Positions 51,860 through 63,710 of a stretch of DNA of 64,000 bases are shown here, one piece after another. The translations under genes were made by a program, and so were the position numbers. Position 1 is the stretch's first letter; each line of letters starts with the position of its first letter. The stretch lies in NCBI GenBank assembly GCA_019843655.1, contig JACDQD010000004.1:29461872-29525871 (forward strand), written 5' to 3'. This stretch comes from Lethocerus indicus. Taxonomy: Eukaryota > Arthropoda > Insecta > Hemiptera > Belostomatidae. The notes beneath the pieces are model-generated. The model saw only the letters and a program-made list of their open reading frames with translations. It was not told where the DNA came from and searched no databases.

Positions 51860-54800
51860 CTGCATCCAATGTATGCACTTAAGTATGTTAGCTTAAATTT
51901 AAACACAAGTATTTCAAAGTTTAATAACGACACGGTCGATACGAGTTATTTTAGATATTCGGCTGTAGCTATGCATTTCGAGGTACCTCCCTCGGGCAGG
52001 AAATCGTCCGAATAATATCGGTGGGTGGTTGAGCCGGAATGTCGCAGGTAATTGCATAACGCCAGGAGGACATTATATAATGCTCGGGGTACAATGCAAG
52101 TCTGCGACGGTTCGCCGCTGAATGAACCGTTGATTCGGGTGGGGCGAGCCCGGCCTCCAAATGGACCCCAATTGCTGCCAGTATCCGAATATAATAGTCT
52201 CCCGCCTCAATATGAAATTCATCATTGGCCGTTCGAAGGGGCCGTTCTCCGCCATTCAAACGCAGAAGTAACGCGCCAAGTGTCGTTAGACCACTTGTGC
52301 TGCGGGTAGAGGATCTGAAGAAATGAAATCAAAATAATAACTTGTACCTTAAGCGGTACCTAGACTATGTACTCCAGCCGTACATGCTGTGCATTGGGGT
52401 ACGCGTATAAGAAAAACATCGTCCTGGTGAACAACGATAAGATTCTGTTAAAATGAAAATCATTTCAAAGCAGAAATGTACTTAAATCTGGAAGTATTCA
52501 GAAAATGGTTATCATAAATGAAACTACGATTTCATAATGTAAAAAACTGTATTAATAGTGGTGTTAGCGCTAACAGGATGTTTTCCTGACAGAATTAAAC
52601 CGACATTGGCTGACAGACATAAGATGAATTCGGTAGTAGAGGTAATCACACGATTGATTATATTAAAAAAACCTAGCCAAAGCACTAAACAAAATAACAT
52701 TAATTAATAATGGTATATTTGTGTCAATCGAGGCAATTCAACCGACGATCTAGATAAATCTAACAAAAGATCGCGTCCGGTCCACTCTTTGTTCAAAAAA
52801 AAAATTACTCTCTACCAATTGCTCCAATTCAAGGCGCCCACATTCCAACAATTATTCGCTTTCTGTTTGCTCGCGAGTTTATCTCTAGCTCAATAAAAGA
52901 ATACACTAAATATCCATTAATTGCGGATCGGGTAGGGGTGAATGTCCGGAGGAGAATGGCGCTGTAAACGAATGGGAGCAATCAGTGGCGGGTCGCGGCG
53001 GAGCCCGAACCTAAATAAGGCCACTAATTAACCCCGGCCGACGGCATAAAGCCAAAAACCTCGGCGGGGCTCACGCGGCGCCCGGTCCACCGCCGTCTTT
53101 GTAAAATAAAACGCCAGCGTTTAAACCGACGGGATTGATTGTCCAATCAGACAGATTGTTCCCGAGGAATCCCGGGTTCCTGGAGCGACGACCCTTTAAT
53201 CAGCCGCAGTCTCTTTACGCCCTGTTTTATGTACAGCGCTTAATATCGGGCTCGGATTACGACTCAGCCACAAGGAACTGAGCCCGCATAATGCCCGTCT
53301 GATTCTCACATTCGTGTATATGTGCACTACGTAAAATACTTTCATTTTTTAATTTAGAACACGTTACATAAGCAGTACATAGTTATAAAATATAGACACT
53401 TATACTGTAATCAATTTGCGGCACTATTATTTTAGTAATCTCTATTTTATTTTTTTATAAATATTAACATCATTAAATGTAGTCTTTCAATATTGAGTAG
53501 TGATTGCAGGAGTTTCGTTTTCTCTTCTATAAGCAGGTAATTTGCGAACGGATTTTATATAATATTTCTGAATTTTACAACAAGTTTATCGAGCTTATTT
53601 ACAGGAAATTAGACTTTGTTTTAAAATTCACCGGTGAACTTTAAATTCACCTTAATAATCTGGGACGGTGCAGAAGGAAGGGGTGGGGAGAGGCGTCGAG
53701 GCGCTAACAGCAATTCACTAGGCGACGCCGGCGGCATAAAATTTTCGGGTGGTCCTGGTTTAGATTTATTGCCCTCCGTATGACACTGAGCTCAATAATG
53801 CCGCCCGCGTTACGACCAATAAACTGCCGAGGTTCCAGCCATCGTAAACCTGGGCCCGCTGGAGGCACCGACAGAAATCTAATACGAGTTTCGAAACCCC
53901 CTGTAAATATATCACGCCAGGCCACTGATATTGATAAAGGCCGGATATCTATTGAATCGTTGGTATTATCAATTCCAAAAAAAAGTGTTACAACAATTTA
54001 ATCAGAAGAATGGAGAAAATTAAACGAAATTTAGAAATTCCCCTAAGATTAATTTCTACTAATTTTCATTCCCCATCGGCTTCTTCTATTCCCAGTCTTT
54101 CGGTCCCCACCAATGATACCAGTTACTTTAGTAGAGTGAAAAACAAACGGTGCGAAGTACCGGCTTAGAGTGCTTTCAATCTGATGACTATACTGCGTGT
54201 ATTCCGAAAATGATGGTGGGGCAGGCTGAGGCCAACGGCTAAGTAATTTCCTCCCACATAAGTGCACATAACTTACTATTATAACACTTGAGCGCGCACT
54301 CGAGTGCTTTTTGAAAATAAAAATTCTGCGTCGTCCTAGCGCGGCTGCGTCGGGTCTTAAAGAAACTATTTTCCAGAACAAGTTCCATTGTTTTATACTA
54401 TCTCAGTCAATTTAAAATGTGTCCACGGAATTTTTAAATTTATTATGCCTTAAGTGAAAGATAATTTCGTAAATTTACACAAATAAAAATATAAAAATTG
54501 GTGCCCATATATCTCCGGCACGTATAATTAGGATAAAGTAGCGTAAAATTTTTTCTTTGTACAAAAACTGTTTATTTTACCGCTATTATCATATTATAAT
54601 CATGGAAGGGAATTGAAGAAACTATTGTAGGTCATAGACAATGCACCGGTGCCCTATGTATTACTTAGTGAAGGGTTCGATGGGGCCTGATTATTGCGAT
54701 GAGTGATCTGAGCCCTATGAATACGTTTTGTTTTGATAACAATTGGGTGAGGCGGTCGAAAATAAAATGGGTGGTCCGGGACCGCATTCAGCGGGCGTAA

Positions 54801-56457
54801 ACAATGGCCGGTCTTTGTACAATACTAGGAGAAATGGTCGTAAAACAGAGAACAGTGGTCCCCCATGGAGCACCACCCCCCTTACACTCTTCAACGTCTT
54901 AGCGTATGGGGGAGCTTTTGGGCTTAGTTAACATTAACTAAAGTGGGGACGGTGGAGGGTTTTGTTCGCTCCCGGAACAACGGAAATAGCCGTCCATAAA
55001 TAATACATACGCCGGCCATTATTACGATTAGACGGAATTAGGAAAGACAAGCACTATTACTAAATTCAGCGGTATAGGGCACACAACTAGGGCGGAGAAT
55101 TCCATTTAATGCCGGGTAAAGCGAACTTAATCAGTAATTACCGTAGTGCATCAGGAAGGTACTTGCCAGAAATGCATTTATAAAAATTGCACCTACTTAT
55201 TGATTGCACTGTAATATTTTTTGTCAACTTGACTAACGTCTTGTTGGATAATTAAAAACACTGACACACTTAACTATTCACACTTGTTTCTTTGTTTACG
55301 ATTCCTGAGTTCTCAAATAATATTTTAGATAATTAACCTCTCCCAGATAAGGAAGGAATCGATCCCAGAATCCAATGGCCAAAAATGATTGTTCCCGATG
55401 GAAATGCTCGTGCAATGATTATTTAGTGAATTTTAAAATTCACTTATGGGGCGCTGTGCGTTGTCCAGTTCCAAAAGGTGGGCGTACGAAACTTTAAACA
55501 ATTTTGTGCATTAAAATATTACCCGTAGACAATAGAACCAATCAAAATTTCAATTAAAATGCAATCAAAAATTTGGCATTGAAGAGAAATTAGGTCCGCC
55601 AAACGGGGAATCGATCTTGCGGGACTAAATAGTGTACGGCGTTACTCGGGCCCCGGCGGAATTTGCCTTCAATCTCTCCTTATCCTTAATATGCTTTCGT
55701 TATATTTTTTGTTCCGTAACATACTGCAGAAATTATTTCTTTAAAATTTGAATTGATCAAGAAAGAATATCACACAAGTCACTCTTTAGACATTTAATTA
55801 ACTTAAGAACTTTAATTAACGAACGTGCCATCGGTAGAGCAGTTATGATATTTGCCGAAAATTTTGTTTAAGAATTATTTACATACTGTGTGGTTTTGAA
55901 AATGTCTAGATAATTCATGTGTAGGTGATATAATGGCGGCGAGCATAGCTTATTGCTTGAATATCTCCGCTTTTGAGATTCGGGGCCGTCGGTCCTAGGC
56001 CGAACCGGAACTATCAGGAAAGTGGAGGCTCCTCCTTTGGGGGAACAGGTCTTTCAAGTTTGTATTGTTGTTTGTTGGCGGGCCCAAGTCGATTCACTTG
56101 TTTCTCAATAGTTGCCCGACGATTCCCGAGGGGTCCCCTCGACCCGGCAATTCCATCGCCCCAACTCAACTTTTGTCTGATAACTTTCGCGAGCGATTCG
56201 CGAAATTAATATACGCTCCATTTTCACACCTTCAAGAAACAACGGGGCCGTTTTAAAGGGGAAAATGAGGTTGGAGGAGAAACGACTAAGCAGTAATAAA
56301 ACTGTCGATGGCCGATATTTTGTATTTTCATTTCTTTCTTGTGTGTTATCAGGATATTCATCAAATTAACATTAATAAGCAGAAGATTTTGGTTGCAAGA
56401 TAAATAAGCATTAATATTTGTAATATATTGAGTAGAATCCTGGACGTCTCTTCTAAT
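51860..56457. other. Gene-poor interval with a GC-rich island
   Basis: No gene can be supported. A GC-rich stretch at about 52920-53220 contrasts with the AT-rich flanks. It holds no long open frame on either strand, so it may be regulatory DNA. A separate hairpin (CGGGCTC near 53247 with GAGCCCG near 53280) follows it. Confidence 0.4.
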
Positions 56458-56930
56458 TCCGTAGATTCCGTGTGTTTCTGTCTTCTCTCGCTGGTTTGAT
56501 CCTTTACTAGACCGGTTTCGGCTGCCTGCCATCTTCAGTAGCAATGTTAGTCGCTTTAGCACTTTTGATGTTTTACGGACATTTTCACTGCACTGTCACT
56601 GTCACTTATACTGTAGTGGTTTCCTGTTTGCCGGGTGTGTATATATAAGTGCCCTGTTTTTTGGGGATGTTGTTTGTCTTATTTGGGTTAGGAAGGATTT
56701 TGTTAATCGGTTAAGTCCTTGCCGGATTATCTGTCAAATATTCATTTGATCACACAACTGGTCAAAACTATTAGGTTCTGACTTCCAAATATATGACAGG
56801 GACCCTATCTGGTATTGCATATTCACGATCATAAAAGTTTCCTGTTGATTCAAAATGTATTGAAAAACGTTTATTCCTAGTAATCTAGTTAATTGGTGTC
56901 TATATTGTACACAATATTGGATGTAATGAC

Positions 56931-56988
56931 GGCGCTAATACTAGACCCGCCATAGATATTAGTTATGCGGGTTAGTTTTAGTGACGCC
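56931..56988 (+). repeat. 58-bp hairpin element inside composite element, copy 7
   Basis: This is nearly identical to the hairpin at 40200-40257, including the leader GTCTATATTGTACACAAT and GGATGTAATGAC upstream. The differences fall mainly in the loop. Confidence 0.88.
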
Positions 56989-57032
56989 GTTTTAGCGCGC
57001 CTAAATTTTATTTTTAGTTTATTTTTAGCAAC

Positions 57033-57956
57033 CTAGTTAATCGGGGCAAGTGCCCCCAACAAAATTTAGTTAAGTACATTTCCGCACCACCCTGAGGGGG
57101 CGCTAGTTGATAGGTGCAAATGTACACAACGAACTTTAGTTAAGTACATTTCCGCACCACCCTCAGGGGCGCTAGTTTATCGGTGAAGTGTACCAAACGA
57201 ACTTTTACTTAAGTACATTTCCGCACCACCCTCAGGGGCGCTAGTTTATCAAGTGTACCAAACGAACTTTAGTTAAGTACATTTCCGCACCACCCTCAGG
57301 GGCGCTAGTTTATCGGTGCAAGTGTACCCAACGAACTTTAGTTAAGTACATTTCCGCACCACCCTCAGGGGGCGCTATTTTATCGGTGCAAGTGTACCGA
57401 ACGAACTTTTAGTTAATTACATTTCGCACCACCTCAGGGGGGCGCTAGTTTATCGGTGAAGTGTACCGAACGAACTTTTAGTTAATTACATTTCGCACCA
57501 CCTCAGGGGGGCGCTAGTTTATCGGTGAATGTGTACCCAACGAACTTTACTTAAGTACATTTCCGCACCACACTCAGGGGAGCGCTAGTTTATCGGTGCA
57601 AGTGTACCGAACGAACTTTAGTTAAGTACATTTCCGCACCACCCTCAGGGGGCGCTATTTTATCGGTGAATGTGTACCGAACGAACTTTAGTTAAGTACA
57701 TTTCCGCACCACCCTCAGGGGGCGCTAGTTTATCGGTGCAAGTGTACCAAACGAACTTTAGTTAAGTACATTTCCGCACCATACTCAGGGGGCGCTAGTG
57801 TATCGGTGCAAGTGCATCCAACGAACTTTAGTTAAGTACATTTCCGCACAATACTCAGGGGGCGCTAGTTTCACAATATTGCCTAGCGCCCCCCTGAGTG
57901 TGGTGCGGAAATGTACTTAATTAAAGTTCGTTTGGTGCACTTGCCCCGATTAACTT
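57033..57956 (+). repeat. Satellite array, twelve direct units and one inverted unit, about 64-71 bp each
   Basis: Direct units run from 57033 to 57864 and the inverted unit spans about 57883-57956. Most units read CTAGTTTATCGGTGCAAGTG, then ACGAACTTTAGTTAAGTACA and CCGCACCACCCTCAGGGGGCG. Units 6 and 7 share a set of private changes (TTAATTACATTTCGCACC and a G-run of six), a sign of recent duplication. The junction to the inverted unit is TTTCACAATATTGC. Confidence 0.95.
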
Positions 57957-57975
57957 GATTACTAAAAATAAAGTT

Positions 57976-59300
57976 TTAAAGGCCTTAATTTTAATAAACA
58001 TTAAATGAACAGAGTTCATTCGACGTCTATGAAAATTGATAGGAAATGCGGGAATTGATAAAGGTGTGATAAAAGTTTTTGATATTGATATATATTGATA
58101 ATATTGATGAATATTGATTTTTTTGCGCTCGCAGTAGCCTTTAACCCGGTCACATCGCTAGTTATCTATCCCCAACCATCGTTTAAACGCTATCGGTACA
58201 AAAAAAATGATATAAAGAATCGCAGAATTATTTTCACGGTCCGGCAAATATGAATTCGGTAATCGCCCGGTGTATTTATTAAGAGATTATTTGCCGGTTC
58301 ATTGGGCGGAATGACATTTCGGAGCGTTCATTAGTCTTTCACGATCAGTTGGCCAGATTCACTCCGTTTCGCCGTTTATTTCCGAAATTTATTTATGGAA
58401 ATATAAATCGTCCGGACAATTGCGTTCCGAACTAGTTCCGCAAACGGTGTCCGTAATAGATACCGCGAGTACGAATTAATTCCCGACACAGTAAGCCCAA
58501 CTTATTGGAATTCGAAATGTTGCCGAATTATCGCGCGATTGATTCCATCGATGTAAGAGAAATTATAAAATAATACGAAATCATGATAATGTAATCAATT
58601 ATTGGGCCTATATTCTATTCGTCCGCGTTGAAAAACTGTATTGGAATTGTTTTTTGGTTCCTTCTCCTGGACAGGAGATTCACGAAACGTCTGGTTCACC
58701 TAATGAGATGATGAGCCCACTCAATAAGCTGGCGCCGGTTCCAATTGTCCTAATTTCCCGGTGGGACTCTATAGAAGAAATCTTGCGGCGACAAGGCTGA
58801 CTCGTTTGGAAAATTTACCCCCGGGAATGATTGGCAAGGTAGGATACAGTTCTTTTGTGCCCCCATCTCGGAAAATGAAAATAAATATAATTCTTGTTCA
58901 GTGACCTTCTTGGCGGAATCTCCATTACGTTAGAAACAGGTAATAAGCAAAACAAGATGTTTGAATACTGGGCCTTTCTAAGAAATTCAACGTGGCCGAG
59001 ACTTTTGACTAAATTATCGCCCTGAAACTGTTCATCGCAACCGTCTTAATTTAAAATTGAAATATACTACTCTTGCTACGACAGTTCTTTTTTTATTTTG
59101 AAAACGAAAATATTTGAGAAATAATCGAATAAAAAAACATGTTTATACACCCCGTTGTATTTATGCAAAGCATTATACAAAGTGACACCCAAATATTTCT
59201 TGGTTCAGGTCCAGAATTCTTGTTTTCCATTTCTTAATTGGAGGATGACAGTTTCCAGAATTACTAGTTCCGGTTATTTCCGGATATTTCCGCGGGAGGA
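57976..59300. other. Gene-poor interval
   Basis: I see nothing to support a gene. The right outer end of the composite element was searched for here and not found. Confidence 0.4.
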
Positions 59301-59305
59301 TGTAA

Positions 59306-59394
59306 ATGGATATTAATTATTATCGCGATAAAATTTGAACCGGTTTTGTATAACTGAAATATAACTGAAACTAAAAATCGGTATGTTTAATAAA
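59306..59394 (+). repeat. Direct repeat S, left copy
   Basis: This includes CGCGATAAAATTTGAACCGG, TTTTGTATAACTGAAAT and CGGTATGTTTAATAA. It matches 59976-60058, 670 bp downstream, with few changes. The left copy has an extra AACTGAAA unit. Confidence 0.75.
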
Positions 59395-59975
59395 TGCGAA
59401 AGAATTTCATATTTTTTAGAAGGCGATCAACATAATGAGATTCATAATGAATGCAATTATTTTGATAATATGTTGAATACACGCTGAACCCTGTGTAAAT
59501 CTTTAATATTTTAGCAGTCAATTAAATATTCTTATTTCATCAAAGTTTAATGAAACTATACACATTTACAACGTTACAAATTATCCTGAAGTAATAATTA
59601 TTTGGATCATAGAGATATTGAACATAGAAATAAATAAATATGATTTTCAAAACAGTCTACCTTGAATATCAATTGTGGAATTGTGATTTCTCAAGAGAAA
59701 CAATTTTAAAACATCGCTATAAAAACTCCATCGCCTTCGGTTTTGACAAGGCTTAAAATATTCGGTAAAATTCGGTCCAGTGGGGGGGCTGTAACTAACT
59801 GAGCGTCTGCGGAGTATAAATTTCAGGTGCGGGTGATGTATTGCTCGGAAAGCCAAATTAGGCCCAAATGTATTCGGCCGGAATTATTCAAGATGACAGT
59901 CGGGGGATTGTGCCGAGTTCATTCCTCAAGGTTTAGCTCTCTCCCGTTTCAGGCGGATGGATGCCGGGACGGTGT

Positions 59976-60058
59976 AATATGGCTATTAATTATTTTCGCG
60001 ATAAAATTTTAACCGGCTTTGTATAACTGAAATTACTAAATGTCGGTATGTTTAATAA
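59976..60058 (+). repeat. Direct repeat S, right copy
   Basis: This is the partner of 59306-59394 in the same orientation: CGCGATAAAATTTTAACCGG and GTATAACTGAAATTACTAAA followed by CGGTATGTTTAATAA. Confidence 0.75.
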
Positions 60059-60745
60059 TGTATAATGTCGAGTTTTTCAAGGCAAACGGAAGTAATTTCC
60101 AGTCGTTTGTATGCCCCACTAGTCCGCATCACTGTTCGCTGGTTACACACTAAACATGTTGAGGCTTTGAGTTTCACCCGGTTAGCTGCTAGCGCAACAA
60201 ACACGAGCTCGTCCATGTACACAAACATATACCACATACATACTAGCCGGCCGTACATTACTAAAAATTTAAATATGATATCAAAATACGGATCTATACG
60301 GCTATTAACTCATAAACTACAACTGGAACCGCTAAATAAAGATACAGCGGTTTAGTGGAACACAAAACAATGTAGATTTCAACATTTAGTTGTTGTACAA
60401 TTAAAGATCTGCTACTGAAGTTTTTTTATATTCCCTCCCACTTGCTCCGTTATCGCCCCCATGAAGATAGCCCGCAGTAACACTGCTCATCGGGCAGTTG
60501 GGGGCGAAGAAACCGCCGTAACTATTAAATGCGACCGGACAGCACTGTTTAAAAGAAAATAAACCGAGGAAGAGAGTTTAGTGCGAGTGGTTCAGAGCCG
60601 TTACTCAGTCAGCGGGGATATGAAATCGACTGGGCCACCAAGTTTACGACGGACTGCTGAAAGACTTGTGCCAAAATGAAAATTTAACTGCAGTATTAGC
60701 CCTATCCCAGTCACCGGTACGAGCTGCGATTTTCCGGGCCACTTT

Positions 60746-61357
60746 TTAATTATTCAACGAGATGAAATAACGAGTCGCAACTGGGGGAATTAGTGCTGAT
60801 TTAATAAAATCAAATAAAATAGACTGATGATCGCCCCGGATTAAGTTGACAATTATACACCCAGAAGGATCGTAATAGGAAAGGAAACGGTGAAGAATAT
60901 CTCTGCAATATGTAAAAAAGGATTCCTGTACGGACCCAAGATATGAACATCCGTGTACGGGGGAAATGGGGAGGAAAGATTTATACCTCCTGCTAGAATA
61001 AAAGCGGATATAATCCAGTCTCATTTCATTATTTCTTTCCCTTTTATAATAGAATAAATACAATTGTGTAGAATTTTCCTTAAAATTTGTTTGACCGCAT
61101 TCGCCGGAAAATGTACCCAACGTTCTACAGCATAACTTATTTTTCGAAGGCAATAGTAATAGGAAAAACCAAGACTTTGGTAAGAATGTAGGCGCTCCTT
61201 TTTCAGAACATAGAAAGAAGTAATTACATGTTGTGTAAATTAGACCAGTGTAAATTACACCGCCAAAGTAATGGGATACAATTCGGTTTATGCTTTCGTA
61301 TAATTTAATGATTTTAAATCCATCAGCATAATTAGATAATGCTAGTATCCAAGTCAC
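60746..61357 (-). CDS. Unrecognised 203-codon open frame, doubtful
   Basis: I do not recognise this protein. The frame is the longest outside the receptor genes, but it begins at a GTG. The first Met is about residue 112, so most of it could not be translated from an ATG. It is rich in Phe, Tyr, Leu and Ser with several Cys, and its base composition matches the surrounding AT-rich DNA, unlike the true exons. It may be chance, or decayed coding DNA of a mobile element. No splice sites or domain support it. Confidence 0.12.
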   Translation of the reverse strand: MTWILALSNYADGFKIIKLYESINRIVSHYFGGVIYTGLIYTTCNYFFLCSEKGAPTFLPKSWFFLLLLPSKNKLCCRTLGTFSGECGQTNFKENSTQLYLFYYKRERNNEMRLDYIRFYSSRRYKSFLPISPVHGCSYLGSVQESFFTYCRDILHRFLSYYDPSGCIIVNLIRGDHQSILFDFIKSALIPPVATRYFISLNN

Positions 61358-62371
61358 ACAATTATAATAGGTAGTTCTCGTATACTGCTTTATGCAATTG
61401 TCTGCTTGTTAGCTGACAAACACAGTTGTACACAACATTTCGATCACTCTACGGGCCATTTTAGTTGGGGATGTTGATATATCCATTCCAATATATTTTG
61501 GAGCTAATATGATTAAAAGATTATTGTATTAATTTATACTTATGCTACATATATTTCATCCATCACGCATTTCTATTTTATTGAAATCAAATGATAGTTT
61601 TTAATAATTTAACGAATACGGTCGATTTACTTCGTTTCGTAGATCATTATAGCACGCACTCAATTTTCCCCCGATTGCACCACTAGTATCAACGTTTTCA
61701 CAGATTATCCAATATGTTATCAAATTGCTAATTTGATTACAGTCCAAATCCCTTTTGAAACCGTTCTTAATTCTATGTAAATAGCTATTTTCGTGTTCGA
61801 TTAATTTCCAAACATCTCTATAGCCGAATGATAATGCACAAAATTAATTTTCAGACAGCATTTCCTTCTGAATGTAATAAATTCACAATGTATTCGGCAG
61901 AGACGCAGGAACATAATTGTATAATCGAAATTATTTTCCCAACCGTCTAGTATTTAATAAAACAGCGGTAATTGAACGTCCACCGATTGATTCAATTAAT
62001 TACAGATTAAAATTTCAATTAAACTTAAACTCCATTTAACGTTACGCTTATTTGTGTAACAATGTTTACTGGTTAGATTATAATGACAGAAAATAACGAA
62101 ATGATTTCAGAGAGAATACAACTTAATTTTAGTTTCATAGTTTCATCTCCGCATCATCTCTGCTTACTCACGCAATATTATTCTTTAACAATAATTTATT
62201 TCTCCTCATTGTCCTCAAAAATTTCAAATATTTCTTTTAAAGCCACTGTTCGCTGAATCGTCTGCGTACAGAATGCACATGCTCAGACAATAGTGTAACT
62301 TCAGGGGAGATGTTCTTCCCTGTGACGTCCAGTCGATCGCAGAATTCCATTTCTCTCCCTATCTTTGTTCC

Positions 62372-62518
62372 AGATTAATATTGCGGCGTCGAGGCAACCC
62401 GCCGCCCTATTGAAAGCGTTTCAGGATACTTGAATGAGCGGACTCTGAATGCCCACGCCGTCTTCAGAGACGGGATACTGCCGATCTCTGAGCGTTCCTC
62501 TGCACTAACCGAATCCAA
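62372..62518 (+). other. Candidate exon, possibly a C-terminal or non-coding exon
   Basis: A strong pyrimidine tract (TTTCTCTCCCTATC then TTGTTCCAG) precedes a GC-rich segment of about 147 bp that ends AATCCAAG/GTTGAAG. One frame reads INIAASRQPAALLKAFQDT and then stops; no frame stays open through the whole segment. It could be a terminal coding piece, a non-coding exon or chance. The complementary strand has a 48-codon frame in the same place. Confidence 0.2.
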
Positions 62519-63656
62519 GGTTGAAGAATTTTTAATTTATTTTATAGATTTTCTTCAAAGGGATATGTTTCTCAATTGAATTATAAGTTAACAATATGAG
62601 GTATCTCAAAAGGACGACGAAAAATGAAACAACCCGAATAAGAATAAGAAAATCTTTGGGACCCTTCGAAATTTCAATTGAACATTTTAAAATTAAGAAT
62701 TTTCTTGCGCAATAACTCAAAACCGCGTGAAACTTAATTTAATTTGATACTTATTAATGTGATACCCAGGTACAATATTTGAATACGTTATCCTGTAGCG
62801 AGAAACATATTTCAGTTTTGATCAAGTCACAAAGCATGTATACTCCGGATCAGTTTTCAACATGCATAAATTTCATGTGGTATTGAAGTTGTAACTCTTA
62901 ATTTTCTGAATACTATTCGATAACGCTTTAAGTGTGGTCCTTTTATTATTTCTTAGTATAAAATTATTTTTTATTATCTATTATTTCTGCTGAAACTCAT
63001 ACAGATTTAAAGAAGGATGTCGCTGTGTACTTGCACATTACCATACGATATAAAAATGATTCCGTGTTCAGTGTCCGAACAGACCGGGCGGCATGTTTTT
63101 GAATAAATGTTGCAAAAACGTTTCCCACTGGTGGAAAGCAGTCCGGTCTATTGAGAATACAGCAAGGCTTGAACTTTGAATTTGCAAAACAAATTCGGGA
63201 GCAATTCAAATCGGCAATAAAGCTTCGAATAATGAGCCCTTGGCCGTTGGGGGCCCGGCCCTGAACAATGGAACCTACAGGCGGCCAATATTACAATACC
63301 AGAAGTACCCATTCGCCGCGGCCATTGATGAATTTTCCAAATCACTAATCGATTTCCCTTCTCACAAAGAACCCATCTCAGTCCAATTCTTTTTCATAGC
63401 ATTCCGACTGTTCTTGTATAAAGGAGTCGGGAAACCTATTACGAAATCTGAATACGTGAACATTGTAAGATTTTTTTGTACATCCTCAATCCATTGAAAT
63501 AACAAAGGTAAACCTTTCATCGGATCAACTTTATCGTAAACAATTCATTATATTTATACACGAATATTTATGGACGAAATAAACATTTCCACTATTGGAC
63601 GTTATTGAAATTATGTAATTTTATATTTTCCGTTTCAGTGTGGGTTTAGTTCTGAC

Positions 63657-63710
63657 GAAGTGATGAACCTGAGGAAGTCTGGATTACGAAAACGAGGAAA
63701 AAGGAAATGA
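63657..63710 (+). other. Candidate terminal exon
   Basis: After the tract TTTTATATTTTCCGTTTCAG an open frame reads CGFSSDEVMNLRKSGLRKRG, then KRK and TGA at about 63708-63710. The basic tail could end a protein encoded by exons I cannot identify. The acceptor is good, but the frame is too short to trust. Confidence 0.2.

Larger units (their letters stand above)
56459..57975 (+). mobile_element. Composite foldback-like element with internal satellite, copy 2
   Basis: The left end at about 56459-56545 matches the left end of the 39.8 kb copy in the same orientation, including ACCGGTTTCGGCTGC and GCCATCTTCAGTAGC. A hairpin at 56931-56988 and a 13-unit satellite follow in the same order as in that copy. 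The outer right inverted end is missing. Instead the array ends in an inverted unit, and the TTTATTTTTAGTAA-type leader at about 57007-57032 recurs inverted at 57957-57975. The 56546-56880 segment has no counterpart at 39.8 kb. No element-encoded enzyme is seen. Confidence 0.65.

Noticed and set aside
53247..53286. Hairpin CGGGCTC/GAGCCCG considered as another member of the 56-bp family
   Set aside because: The GGCGC/GCGCC ends and GATACT/AGTATC arms are missing.
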